DNA of 64,000 nt, taken from VAZQ01 sp963758945 (GTDB lineage: Bacteria; Pseudomonadota; Alphaproteobacteria; Rhizobiales; Xanthobacteraceae). Both the position numbers and the translations under genes were made by a program. Shown here one piece after another: positions 1-8,276 of this stretch. Within the stretch, counting starts at the first letter, position 1. Each line of letters starts with the position of its first letter. The stretch is taken from positions 62,001 through 126,000 of the forward strand of contig CAVWXY010000021.1 in assembly GCA_963758945.1 (NCBI GenBank), written 5' to 3'. The notes under the pieces were generated by a model that was given only the letters and a program-made list of their open reading frames with translations, did not search any database and had not been told where the DNA came from.

Positions 1-249
1 CTTCGTCACCGTCGCAACGCCGAAGCGTCGGTAGATTCTCGGCAGATTGGCTCCGGCGACGGCACCGATCAGGAACTGCGCCGTGACCGCCGTCGACACC
101 AGCGCCAACGGCCAGCCCCTCGTCGCGCTGACAACAGCCAGGAAGACCGGCGGGCCATAGAACCCCATTCCCCAACCGAAGGCCGCCAGGACAAAGGCGG
201 CGCCGACGATCCGCCATCCGTAGAAAGTGCGCGTGGTCCCGACGATCAT
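1..249 (-). CDS. MFS transporter, N-terminal part (runs off the window)
   Basis: Reading the minus strand from an ATG at 249 gives 83 residues without a stop up to the window edge. The start is a short polar leader with a YGWRIV motif, followed by two hydrophobic segments (about residues 13-40 and 48-70). That pattern and the FYGPPVFL segment are typical of the first two helices of major facilitator superfamily carriers of the oxalate/monocarboxylate type. The substrate cannot be told from this fragment. It is divergent from the ArsR-type regulator that starts about 100 bp away, so that regulator may control it (inference). Confidence 0.6.
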   Translation of the reverse strand, partial: MIVGTTRTFYGWRIVGAAFVLAAFGWGMGFYGPPVFLAVVSATRGWPLALVSTAVTAQFLIGAVAGANLPRIYRRFGVATVTK

Positions 250-352
250 CTCGGCACCCTGCTCGGAGCCAGCCGGAAATGTTACGGTGACGGCCGAAGC
301 ATCGAGGCGGCGGGAAGGGTAGGGTGTGGACATCCCCGCCAGGAGTCCGGTC

Positions 353-1063
353 ATGGCCAGCAATGCGTTGTTCGCACAAGTCGCGTCGCTTGCGGGCGAT
401 CCCGCCCGCGCCGGCATGCTCCACGCGCTGATGGACGGGCGCGCGTTGACGGCCACCGAGCTGGCCCACGTCGCCGGGATCACGCCGCAAACAGCGAGCG
501 GTCATCTGGCGCGCATGGCCACGGTCGGCCTGCTCAGCGTCGAGAGGCAAGGCCGACACCGCTATCACCGGCTGGCGTCGCCGGCGGTGGCGCAGATGAT
601 CGAAAGCATCATGCAAGTCGCGTCAGGATTGGAGCCTGCGCGGCCACGGCTCTCGGTCGGCCCGCGCGACGCAGCGCTGCGTGCGGCGCGAACCTGTTAC
701 GACCATCTCGCCGGCCGCCTGGGCGTTGCGCTCGCGGATGCGCTGGTGGCGGGTGGCTACGCGGAGCTCGCGACCGACGCCGGTATGGTGACCGACGCTG
801 GCGTCGCGCTGCTTGGCCGCATCGGCGTCGACGTCGAGGCCCTCCTAGCGCGTCGCGGCAAGCGCTCTGCCCGCGTCCTGTGCCGGCCCTGCCTCGATTG
901 GAGCGAGCGGCGACCACATCTCGCCGGGGCGGTCGGGGCAGCCTTGTGCGCTTATGTTCTCGAGCATGGCTGGGTGAGCCGCATCCGCGGCACGCGCGCC
1001 GTCGCCATCACCGCGAAGGGGCAGCGGATGTTTCGAGAGGCGTTCGGCGTGCAGATAAGCTAG
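353..1063 (+). CDS. ArsR-family winged-helix transcriptional regulator
   Basis: The N-terminal third (about residues 5-85) is an ArsR-type winged helix: an ALF.VASLAGDPARAGML helix, then the recognition-helix region ITPQTASGHLARM and a RHRYHRLAS wing. The rest has no family I can name but holds a cysteine pair (LCRPCLDW) that could be a metal or redox sensor (inference). The ATG at 353 is chosen because AGGAG lies 7 bases upstream; an in-frame GTG at 326 would add nine residues. It is divergent from the MFS gene at the window start and convergent with the tctC genes to its right, so the MFS gene is the more likely target. Confidence 0.8.
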   Translation: MASNALFAQVASLAGDPARAGMLHALMDGRALTATELAHVAGITPQTASGHLARMATVGLLSVERQGRHRYHRLASPAVAQMIESIMQVASGLEPARPRLSVGPRDAALRAARTCYDHLAGRLGVALADALVAGGYAELATDAGMVTDAGVALLGRIGVDVEALLARRGKRSARVLCRPCLDWSERRPHLAGAVGAALCAYVLEHGWVSRIRGTRAVAITAKGQRMFREAFGVQIS

Positions 1064-1078
1064 CGGCTCCGCGGCGGT

Positions 1079-2092
1079 CTAGTTCAGCTGGATCCCGCTG
1101 TCCTTGAACACCTGCCCCCAGCGGTCCAGCTCTTTGCGTACGAAGCCCGCGAATTCCTCGGGCGTGCTGCTGGCCGCCATGATGCCGGATTTCTCGAGCT
1201 TCTCGGCGATGAGCGGGTCGGCGTACATCTTGACGACCTCGCGCTGAACTTTGTCGACGATGCCGCGCGGCGTGCCGGCGGGCGCCACCAGGCCGACCCA
1301 GGTCGAGATGTCGTCGAGCGCGGGAATCCCGGATTCGACCGCGAGCGGTCGCACCTCGGGCAAGGCCCGCAGCGGGCGGCTGTTGAGCTTGGCGAGCGCG
1401 CGCAACTTCCCGCTATGGATCAGCGGCAGGCTGGAGGCCGCGCCGTCGACGATGTAATCGACCGCGCCGGTGAGGAGGCCCTGCACGGTGGGCGCGCTGC
1501 CGTTGAAGGGAATGTACTGCACCTCGATGCCGGCCTCGCGGTTGAACAAGTAGCCCGCCAGGCGCGTGGTGATGATGCCGGCGCCATAGTTGAGCTTGCC
1601 GGGATTGGCCTTGGCGCGCGCGATCAGCTCCTTCACCGTCTTCGGGCCGTCGTCCGCGCGCACGCTGAGCAGCGAGGTATTCTTCGCGGCGAGCGTGATC
1701 GGCGCGAAATCCTTGAGCGGATCGTAGGACAGGCTCTTGTTGGTGATGGGATTGAGCACCATGGTGACGTCCATCACGGCGAACAGCGTGTAGCCGTCGG
1801 GCGGCATCTTGGCGACGCGCGCGGCCGCGATCGCGGTGTTGGCGCCGGGCTGGTTCTCGATCACCACCGGCTGGCCCCACACCTCGCTCAGGCGTTGGGC
1901 GATGACTCGGCTGAGGATGTCGGTCGGCCCGCCCGCCGGGAACGGCACGACGAGGCGCACCGCGCGGTTGGGATAGGTCTGGGCGTCGGCGCTCTCCTGC
2001 GCGGCGGCGACGTCCGGGGTCAGCAGGCACATGAGGCTGCCGGCGGCGACGAGCGCGGCGCGGCGAGCAGCGGAACGCGATCCGAGCAGCAC
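1079..2092 (-). CDS. Bug/TctC-family periplasmic solute-binding protein
   Basis: This is a tripartite tricarboxylate transporter receptor of the Bug type, which binds a small carboxylated ligand in the periplasm. The mature part begins with YPNRAVRLVVPFPAGGPTD, followed by VVIENQPGANTAIAAARVAK, DGYTLF, YDPLKDFAPIT and KANPGKLNYGAG, all landmarks of the family. About 337 residues with an N-terminal signal peptide ending in VAAAQ. I chose the GTG at 2092 because GGGAGA precedes it and the upstream gene ends at 2122; an open frame extends further upstream but is not protein-like. It is the last of three tandem paralogues on the minus strand, with no TctA/TctB genes nearby. Confidence 0.9.
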   Translation of the reverse strand: MLLGSRSAARRAALVAAGSLMCLLTPDVAAAQESADAQTYPNRAVRLVVPFPAGGPTDILSRVIAQRLSEVWGQPVVIENQPGANTAIAAARVAKMPPDGYTLFAVMDVTMVLNPITNKSLSYDPLKDFAPITLAAKNTSLLSVRADDGPKTVKELIARAKANPGKLNYGAGIITTRLAGYLFNREAGIEVQYIPFNGSAPTVQGLLTGAVDYIVDGAASSLPLIHSGKLRALAKLNSRPLRALPEVRPLAVESGIPALDDISTWVGLVAPAGTPRGIVDKVQREVVKMYADPLIAEKLEKSGIMAASSTPEEFAGFVRKELDRWGQVFKDSGIQLN

Positions 2093-2121
2093 GACGTTTC
2101 TCCCGGTTGGCTCGATCCTCG

Positions 2122-3093
2122 TCAGTCGTACTTGATCCCGCTTTCCTTCACGACCACGGACCACCGCTGCGCTTCCTTGCGGATGAAGTCGGCGAACTCC
2201 GTCGGCGTGGTGGTGACGGGGAAGAGTCCGGCGGCGTCCGCCTTGGCCTTGATGGCGGGATCGGCCAGGACCTTGGCCACTTCGACCTGCAGCTTTTCCA
2301 CCACTGCTGGGGGCGTGCCCTTGGGCGCGACGAGGCCGAGCCACACCGAGATCTCGTCCAGGGCGGGCAGCTCCGCCTGGATGGTCGGAAGATCCGGCAC
2401 CGGCGGGAAGGGGCGGCGATCGAACTTGGCGAGCACGCGGAACTGGCCGCCTTGGATGAGCGAGGCGGCGGCGGACGTGCCGTCGAAGGTGAAATCGACG
2501 CTCTTGGTGAGCAGCCCCTGGGTGACCTCGGCGCTTCCGTTATAGGGCACCAGCACGGTGTTGACGCCCGCCGCCTTGTTGAACAGGACGCCGGTCAGCC
2601 GCGTGGTGATCGTGCCTGCCCCGTAGTTGAGCTTTCCGGGCTGGGCCTTGGCTTTGGCGATGAGGTCCTTCACGGTCTTTACATCGCTCTGCGAATTGAC
2701 CATCAGGATCTGCAGCGTCTTGCCTACGAGCGTGACCGGCGCGAAGTCGTTGATGGGATCGTAGGGCGGGGTTCGATAGAGGTATTGGTTCATGGTCAGC
2801 GTCGAATCGATGGCCATGAGCAGCGTGTACCCGTCGGGGGCCGCCTTCGCCACGAGCTGGGCGGCGATGACCGTGTTGGCGCCGGGGCGGTTCTCGATCA
2901 CCACCGGCTGGCGCCAGTCCTCGCTCATCTTCTGGCCGATCAAGCGGGCGAGCACGTCGGACGGGCCGCCGGCGGGGAACGGCACCACGATCTTGATCGA
3001 CCGGCTGGGGAAGGCGTCCGGCCGCTCCTGCGCGGCGGCGGCTACCGTCGCCAGGATTGCGGACAATGCGAGTGCGATCGTGCGGGGATGCAT
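2122..3093 (-). CDS. Bug/TctC-family periplasmic solute-binding protein
   Basis: 323 residues with a signal peptide (hydrophobic residues 5-20, AAAAQ cleavage region). The fold landmarks are all present: IKIVVPFPAGGPSDVLARLIGQ, VVIENRPGAN, APDGYTLL, YDPINDFAPVTL and KAQPGKLNYGAGTITTRL. It is the middle gene of a three-gene array, 13 bp from the gene upstream and about 29 bp from the one downstream, so co-transcription is likely. It is closest in sequence to the gene starting at 4090 (shared GQKMSEDW and GLVAPKGTP segments), which suggests local duplication. The ligand is unknown. Confidence 0.92.
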   Translation of the reverse strand: MHPRTIALALSAILATVAAAAQERPDAFPSRSIKIVVPFPAGGPSDVLARLIGQKMSEDWRQPVVIENRPGANTVIAAQLVAKAAPDGYTLLMAIDSTLTMNQYLYRTPPYDPINDFAPVTLVGKTLQILMVNSQSDVKTVKDLIAKAKAQPGKLNYGAGTITTRLTGVLFNKAAGVNTVLVPYNGSAEVTQGLLTKSVDFTFDGTSAAASLIQGGQFRVLAKFDRRPFPPVPDLPTIQAELPALDEISVWLGLVAPKGTPPAVVEKLQVEVAKVLADPAIKAKADAAGLFPVTTTPTEFADFIRKEAQRWSVVVKESGIKYD

Positions 3094-3106
3094 GGGATCT
3101 CGTCTC

Positions 3107-4090
3107 CTACTCGATCGTGATGCCGGTTTCCTTGATCACCTTGCCCCAGCGCGCGGCCTCCTTGCGCATGAAGGCGGCGAACTGCTCGGGCGTGCTGGTG
3201 ACGGGATAGTTGCCGGTTTGCTCGGACTTCTCCTTGACCGCGGGATCGGTCAAAGCCTTCACGACCTCGGCCTGAATCTTGTCGATGATCGGCTTGGGCG
3301 TGCCCTTGGGTGCGACCAGCCCGAGCCAGACCGAGATGTCGTCGAGATCGGGCAGCCCGGCGGCGTCGGCAAGGGGCGGGATGCCGGCCATGGACGGCGG
3401 CGCATCGCGGTCGAGCTTGGCCAGCGCGCGCACCTGACCGTTGGCGATCAGCGGCGCCACGATCTGGTTCGCGGCGTAGATGAGCTCGACGCTTCCGGTC
3501 AGCAGCCCGTTCACCGTCGCCGGCGTGCCCTTGAACGGCACGTAGAGGATGTCGATCCCCGCCGCCTTGTGGAAGAGGTGGCCCATCAGGCGCGCCGTGA
3601 TGGTGCCCGCGCCGTAATTGAGCTTGCCGGGCTGGGCCTTCGCGCGGGCGATCAACTCCTTGGCGGTCCGCGGCCCGCCCGCGCCGGCAACTGCCAGCAC
3701 GGACACCGTCTTCGCGGTCAGGGTGATCGGTGCAAAATCCTCGAGCGGGTCATAGGGCAGGCTCTTGTGCAGGTACTGGTTCATCACCAGCGTCGAGTCG
3801 ATCGCCATGAACAAGGTGTACCCGTCCGGCGCTGCCTTGGCCGCTGCCTGCGCGCCGATCATGGTGTCGGCACCGGGGCGGTTCTCGATCACCACCGGCT
3901 GCCCCCAGTCCTCGCTCATCTTCTGGCCGATGATCCGGGCCACGATGTCGCTCGGGCCGCCGGCCGGGAAGGGCACGATGATCCGGATCGGCCGGTTGGG
4001 GAAACTCGGGGAAGCGTCCTCGGCGAGGGCGGAGCCGCAGGCCCAGATCGCGAGAACCGCAAATAGAAGGAATCGCACCGCCCGCGTCAT
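3107..4090 (-). CDS. Bug/TctC-family periplasmic solute-binding protein
   Basis: First gene of the three-gene receptor array. The ATG at 4090 is preceded by GGGAGGAG and opens a clear signal peptide (hydrophobic stretch then SALAED); an open frame continuing to 4156 is not convincing. Landmarks include PIRIIVPFPAGGPSD, VVIENRPGAD, APDGYTLFMAIDSTL and KLNYGAGTITARL. Family knowledge: such proteins normally deliver organic acids to TctAB, but orphan copies are common in some soil bacteria and may also act in signalling. It is divergent from the flavin monooxygenase operon across a 159-bp spacer. Confidence 0.92.
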   Translation of the reverse strand: MTRAVRFLLFAVLAIWACGSALAEDASPSFPNRPIRIIVPFPAGGPSDIVARIIGQKMSEDWGQPVVIENRPGADTMIGAQAAAKAAPDGYTLFMAIDSTLVMNQYLHKSLPYDPLEDFAPITLTAKTVSVLAVAGAGGPRTAKELIARAKAQPGKLNYGAGTITARLMGHLFHKAAGIDILYVPFKGTPATVNGLLTGSVELIYAANQIVAPLIANGQVRALAKLDRDAPPSMAGIPPLADAAGLPDLDDISVWLGLVAPKGTPKPIIDKIQAEVVKALTDPAVKEKSEQTGNYPVTSTPEQFAAFMRKEAARWGKVIKETGITIE

Positions 4091-4127
4091 GGCTCCTCCC
4101 GCCGGCATGTTGTTGTTCGTTGGAGCA

Positions 4128-4156
4128 ATTGTCACCGTTGTGCTTTTCGCTGGCAA
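4128..4156 (-). promoter_or_regulatory. Putative sigma-70 promoter for the tctC array
   Basis: On the minus strand TTGCCA (4156-4151) and GACAAT (4133-4128) are separated by 17 bases and lie about 38 bases before the ATG at 4090. The match to TTGACA/TATAAT is partial, so this is a prediction only. The same 159-bp spacer must also hold the promoter of the divergent monooxygenase operon. Confidence 0.3.
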
Positions 4157-4249
4157 CCGACTAATGCGAGCGTCCCTTCAAAGCGCGGCGGCCATGCGCT
4201 AATTTCATCCCGATCCGCCCGGCCATCGAACAAGACGTCAGGAGGAACC

Positions 4250-5386
4250 GTGCTCGCTCCCGCGCCATCCCGACATGATCGCATGTCGATGCATAATGCG
4301 AACAAGCTCAAGATCGGCCTGTTCGGGGCGAACTGCTCGTCCGGGCGCGCGGTCACCCTGGTGCCGGAGCGCTGGTCCGGGAGCTGGCCGGACAATCGCA
4401 AGCTCGCCTTGATGGCCGACGAGGCCGGCATCGATTTCCTCCTCCCGATCGGGCGCTGGAAGGGCTATGGCGGCGACACCGACTACCAGGGGGCAACGCT
4501 CGAGACCATCACCTGGGCGACCGGTCTTCTCGCCCTGACCAAGCGCGTCACCGTGTTCGGAACGGTGCATGCGCCGCTGTTCAATCCGGTCATCGCCGCC
4601 AAGGAGATGGTCACCGCCGACCATATCGGCGAAGGCCGCTTCGGGCTGAACATCGTGGTCGGCTGGAACGAGGGCGAGTTCGCCATGTTCGGCGTCAAGC
4701 AGCGCGATCACGAGTCCCGCTACGACTACGCCCAGGAGTGGATCGACGTCATCAAGATGATCTGGTCGGACAAGGAGGATTTCGACTTCGAGGGCCAATA
4801 CCTGAACATGAAGGGCATCCGCGGCAAGCCGAAGCCTTTTGGCGGCACCCGGCCGGTGATCATGAATGCGGGTGCGTCCCCGGTCGGCCAGGCTTTCGCG
4901 ATCCGCAACTGCGACGCCTTCTTCCTGCAGGCCTCGCGCACATCGCTCGACGAGACCGCGCAGCGGGTCGCCGCCGCCAAGATGCAGGCCAAGGAGCAGG
5001 GCAGGGAGCTCGGCGTCTATACGGTCGGCGTCATCACCTGCAGGCCGAGCAAGCAGGAGGCCGAGGACTACTATCACTATTCCATCGTGGAGCACGCCGA
5101 TTGGCGTGCGGTCGACGACATCTTGGCGCTCAAGAACATCACGGCGCAGAACACGCCGCCGGAGAAGTTTCAGCAGATTCGAACCGGCTACGCGCAGGGC
5201 ATGGGCGGCCTGCCGATCGTCGGCGATCCCGACCACGTGGCGAACCGGCTCATCGACCTGAGCAAAGCGGGATTGACCGGAGTGGCCATTTCGCTGGTCA
5301 ACTATGTCGACGAGCTTCCGTTCTTTTGCGAGGAGGTCCTGCCGCGTCTCGAGCGCGCCGGCCTGCGCGAGCAGCGCCGACCATGA
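4250..5386 (+). CDS. LLM-class flavin-dependent monooxygenase (RutA-like)
   Basis: A luciferase-like TIM-barrel monooxygenase of 378 residues using reduced FMN. Landmarks are the early GRWKGYGGDTDYQGATLET segment, the conserved NIVVGWNEGEFAMFG motif with RYDYAQEWIDVIK, and NAGASPVGQ. These match the pyrimidine oxygenase RutA/alkanesulfonate monooxygenase branch; the actual substrate is not shown. The GTG at 4250 is chosen because AGGAGGAA sits just upstream, although ATG at 4283 is possible. Its stop overlaps the start of the next gene (ATGA), and a TctC receptor follows, so the three probably form one uptake-plus-catabolism operon. Confidence 0.85.
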   Translation: MLAPAPSRHDRMSMHNANKLKIGLFGANCSSGRAVTLVPERWSGSWPDNRKLALMADEAGIDFLLPIGRWKGYGGDTDYQGATLETITWATGLLALTKRVTVFGTVHAPLFNPVIAAKEMVTADHIGEGRFGLNIVVGWNEGEFAMFGVKQRDHESRYDYAQEWIDVIKMIWSDKEDFDFEGQYLNMKGIRGKPKPFGGTRPVIMNAGASPVGQAFAIRNCDAFFLQASRTSLDETAQRVAAAKMQAKEQGRELGVYTVGVITCRPSKQEAEDYYHYSIVEHADWRAVDDILALKNITAQNTPPEKFQQIRTGYAQGMGGLPIVGDPDHVANRLIDLSKAGLTGVAISLVNYVDELPFFCEEVLPRLERAGLREQRRP

Positions 5387-6123
5387 CCGCGCGTGTCGGA
5401 CTGATCATCCCGTCGTCGAACCGGATGGTGGAGCAGGAGATGGTGCCGGCCTTTCCGCCGGGCCTCGCCGTGCATGTCACGCGCCTGCGCATGACCGGCG
5501 CCAATCACCTGACTTTCGACCGGCTCCTGCCGCGCGTCGAGGAGGCGGCGTATGCGCTCACGGATGCGCGTTGCGACGTCGTGGCGTTCCATTGCACCGC
5601 CAATTCCATGCAGGGCGGCAAGGCGGGTGTGGATGAAATCCTCGCCGCGCTGATGCGCGCCGGAGCTCACCGTGCCACCACGACGATCACCGCCATCGAG
5701 CGCGCGTTCGACGCGCTCGCCGCGCGGCGAATCGTACTCGTCACCCCTTACGGCGGGGTAACGACCGAGCACGAGGCCGAGTTCTTGCGCCGGTCCGGTT
5801 ATGACGTGCTCTCGGCGCGCGGCCTCGGGCTCGACGGCAGCGACGCCTATTGCGCGACCCCGCCACAGTTCTGGCGCGACCGCGTCCTCGAGGGCGCGCG
5901 CCCTGATGCCGACGCTTATCTCGTCAGTTGCGCCAACATTTCCGTCCTCGGCGTCATCGCGGAGTTGGAAGCGCGTCTCGAACGGCCCGTCGTCACCAGC
6001 AACCAGGCGGTGATCTGGGACGCGCTGCGGCTCATGGGCTGGCGCCGCCCGCCCGGCCGCCTCGGGCGTTTGTTCGAGGAGCCTGCGGCAGCCGCGCCGC
6101 TGCGCCTGGGGCAAGCCGGATAG
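5383..6123 (+). CDS. Asp/Glu racemase superfamily enzyme (maleate isomerase-like)
   Basis: 246 residues of the aspartate/glutamate racemase fold. Both catalytic cysteines expected of racemases and maleate cis-trans isomerases are visible: C71 in AFHCTANSM and C183 in LVSCANIS. Arylmalonate decarboxylases keep only the second, so isomerase or racemase chemistry is favoured (inference). The N-terminal RVGLIIPSSNRMVEQE is typical of the family. It starts inside the stop of the monooxygenase gene (4-bp overlap) and is followed after 10 bp by a tctC gene. The substrate is unknown, probably a small dicarboxylate or substituted malonate or maleate. Confidence 0.85.
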   Translation: MTARVGLIIPSSNRMVEQEMVPAFPPGLAVHVTRLRMTGANHLTFDRLLPRVEEAAYALTDARCDVVAFHCTANSMQGGKAGVDEILAALMRAGAHRATTTITAIERAFDALAARRIVLVTPYGGVTTEHEAEFLRRSGYDVLSARGLGLDGSDAYCATPPQFWRDRVLEGARPDADAYLVSCANISVLGVIAELEARLERPVVTSNQAVIWDALRLMGWRRPPGRLGRLFEEPAAAAPLRLGQAG

Positions 6124-6133
6124 CTCGGACCGA

Positions 6134-7159
6134 ATGAAGATTGCCCTGCCGACGCTGCTCGTCTCCTTGCTGCTTGCCGGTGCGGCGCCGGCGAGCGCAC
6201 AGGTGGACGTCGCCGCGTTCTACCAGGGCAAGCAGTTGCGTATGATCGTGGGCTCGGCGGTCGGCGGCGGCTACGACCTGTTCGCGCGCATCGTCGCGCG
6301 TCACCTCGGCAATCACATTCCAGGCAATCCGCACATCATCGTGCAGAACCAGCCGGCGGCCGGCGGCGTGGTGATGGTGAACCAGCTCTACGGCCAGGGT
6401 CCGAAGGACGGCACTGTCATCGGGGTTCCGATCAACGGCATTCCGACGGCGCCGCTGCTGCAAACAGGCACGCAGTTCGAGCCGACCAAGCTGATTTGGA
6501 TCGGCAGCACCAATCGCGAAGCCTATGTCGCTTTCGTGTGGCACACCGTGCCGGTCGAGAGCATCGCCGACTTGGCCAGCAAGGAGGTGGTCGTGGGCGC
6601 GACCACGCCCGGTACGACGATGGTCGACTTCCCGCTGCTGGTCAACGACGTGCTCGGCTACAAGTTCAAGGTCGTCCGCGGCTATCAAGGTACGCCGCAG
6701 ATCAATCTCGCCATCGAGCGCGGCGAAGTGCAGGGCATGGGCGGCCTCGGCTGGGCTTCGGTCAAGGCGCAGACGCCGCTTTGGATCAGCGAGCGGAAGA
6801 TCAAGGTGCTCGCCCAATACGGTTTCCAGCGTGCGGCGGAGCTTCCCGATGTCCCGACCATGCTGGAGCTCGCGAGATCGCCGGCCGATCGGCAGGCGAT
6901 GAAGATGCTGTTCGCACGCACGGAATACGGCCGGCCGTATTTTCTGCCGCCGGGCGTGCCGGCCGAGCGCATCGCGGCGCTGCGGCGCGCCTTCGACGCC
7001 ACCATGAAGGACGCCGCGTTCATCGCCGAGGCGTCGAAGTTGCGGTTCGACGTCGATCCGCTCACCGGCGAGCAGGTGCAGGCGCTGGTCGGAGAGCTCG
7101 CGGCGACGCCGCGCGATGTCGTGGCCCGGGTGCGCGCCGCGCTCGAAGTGGCGCAGTGA
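6134..7159 (+). CDS. Divergent Bug/TctC-type periplasmic binding protein
   Basis: 341 residues with a signal peptide (residues 1-22, ending ASAQV). It has the general TctC plan (LRMIVGSAVGGGYDLFARIVARHLGNHIPGNP, VQNQPAAGGVVMVNQLY, LPDVPTM near the C-terminal part) but lacks the PFPAGG and VIENRPGAN forms seen in the other paralogues here, so it belongs to a separate branch. It is the third gene of the monooxygenase-racemase-receptor operon (10-bp gap). It presumably captures the substrate or a related acid in the periplasm; this is inferred from context only. Confidence 0.85.
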   Translation: MKIALPTLLVSLLLAGAAPASAQVDVAAFYQGKQLRMIVGSAVGGGYDLFARIVARHLGNHIPGNPHIIVQNQPAAGGVVMVNQLYGQGPKDGTVIGVPINGIPTAPLLQTGTQFEPTKLIWIGSTNREAYVAFVWHTVPVESIADLASKEVVVGATTPGTTMVDFPLLVNDVLGYKFKVVRGYQGTPQINLAIERGEVQGMGGLGWASVKAQTPLWISERKIKVLAQYGFQRAAELPDVPTMLELARSPADRQAMKMLFARTEYGRPYFLPPGVPAERIAALRRAFDATMKDAAFIAEASKLRFDVDPLTGEQVQALVGELAATPRDVVARVRAALEVAQ

Positions 7160-7609
7160 TCGATTAGCACCGGCTTGGCCGCGCACGCGGCCATGAATTT
7201 TTTCAGAGTTCGGTCGAATTCCGGCGGGGTCGGGCGTCAATGAGCCGGCGGAGCATGATGCCCGGCCACAGCGAATGAAGGAGACCGCTTGTGATCGCTA
7301 CGTGCTCGATGCGGTCCCCACTCTCCTGCCGCATCAGGGCAGAGCCCCCTGACATTCCGCTGACATGGATCAACAGCCGGGGGTCAGCCGTGTTGGGTCA
7401 AGCTCCCGGGATCGCCCGTCGCATCCCGCGGCAAGGCGGAAATCTGGAGACTATCCATGCGCAAGATCACCATTTCTGAGGGTCGCGGCCGCTACGGCCG
7501 GCACCGCCACTCTCGCCGAAGCAGGAAGCCTTGGTAGGTCTTGCACGGCCGGACAGCGCGCTCGCGCGAACACCACCAACGCCCCAGGTGACTCGGACCG
7601 GGTGGAGAC
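7160..7609. other. 450-bp intergenic region with a degenerate leader copy
   Basis: No convincing gene. A 62-codon frame opens at a GTG (7291) right after GGAG, but its product resembles nothing I know. The stretch 7211-7285 is an 87% identical copy of the leader in front of the DGPF gene (8198-8272), including its ribosome-binding site, so this may be a duplicated promoter region whose gene has decayed. Confidence 0.5.
7211..7285 (+). repeat. 75-bp leader repeat, copy 1
   Basis: Aligns without gaps to 8198-8272 with 10 mismatches over 75 bases. The best conserved part contains GTCAATGAGCCGGCGGAG and ends in GAATGAAGGAGAC, a ribosome-binding site. In copy 2 this site serves the DGPF-family gene; here it precedes only a short frame starting with GTG at 7291. 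Confidence 0.8.
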
Positions 7610-8125
7610 ATGACCATGAAAATACCATTCGCAAAATACGTGACGAGACTATGCCCGCAGAAAGGCGTCGGCTTGGTCGCGGTGGCGCTGCTCGCGGGGG
7701 CAGCCATGGCCGCGTGGTCCTCGTCGACCAGGTCCACCATCAGCGCGGCGGCCATCGGCGACTCGTCCGCCTTCGAGACGATGCGCAAGAACGCCGTCGA
7801 GGCTCTGCCGGACGACGAGCTCAAACGTCGTCTCATCGGGTCCTATGTCGTGAACGGCACCGATCCCGACGGCAAACCTTACGCAGGGGCCGGCATCGTG
7901 GACATCGGCTTGGCGCCGTCCGGCGCGCTCGAGCTCGACTGGAACAACGGCAAACAGGTCGGCGTCGGCCAGGTGATCGGCGACGTTGTGGTCGTGGCCT
8001 GTTTGATCAAGGGTCGAACCGCAATTTTGATCATGACCGTCAATCCGGACGGTTCGCTCTCCGGCAAATGGTCGCGCCGCGCGGATCGGGGCCATAAGGG
8101 CACCGAGACTTGGGAAAAGGCATAG
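7610..8125 (+). CDS. Hypothetical exported or membrane-anchored protein
   Basis: 171 residues. A hydrophobic segment at about residues 21-36 (GLVAVALLAGAAMAAW) looks like a signal anchor. The C-terminal half (from about residue 76, GSYVVNGTDPDGKPYAG through GSLSGKWSRR and GTETWEKA) resembles a small beta-rich rhizobial family sometimes annotated as fibronectin-binding; the match is from memory and weak. The ATG at 7610 follows GGTGGAG; ATG at 7616 is also possible. It lies between the two copies of the 75-bp leader repeat, so it may have been carried into the sigma-factor locus or be regulated with it. Confidence 0.6.
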   Translation: MTMKIPFAKYVTRLCPQKGVGLVAVALLAGAAMAAWSSSTRSTISAAAIGDSSAFETMRKNAVEALPDDELKRRLIGSYVVNGTDPDGKPYAGAGIVDIGLAPSGALELDWNNGKQVGVGQVIGDVVVVACLIKGRTAILIMTVNPDGSLSGKWSRRADRGHKGTETWEKA

Positions 8126-8197
8126 GCAAGACGCATGGCGGGGGCGCGGGAACCGACCACGGTCCGGGCGAAACGGCTCACGAAAAGTTTTCGGCGT

Positions 8198-8272
8198 CGG
8201 TCGAAATCGAGCCGGGTCGAACGTCAATGAGCCGGCGGAGCGTGATGCCCGGCCGCAACGGATGAAGGAGAC
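8198..8272 (+). repeat. 75-bp leader repeat, copy 2 (leader of the DGPF/ECF operon)
   Basis: Partner of the copy at 7211-7285 (87% identity). It ends with GGATGAAGGAGAC four bases before the ATG of the DGPF gene and therefore includes its ribosome-binding site and probably its promoter. ECF operons are often autoregulated, so a conserved copy upstream may be a second target of the same sigma factor (inference). Confidence 0.75.
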
Positions 8273-8276
8273 GACG

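Noticed and set aside
7291..7479. 62-codon frame after the first leader repeat
   Set aside because: It has a ribosome-binding site but no recognisable protein character; kept only as part of the intergenic note.
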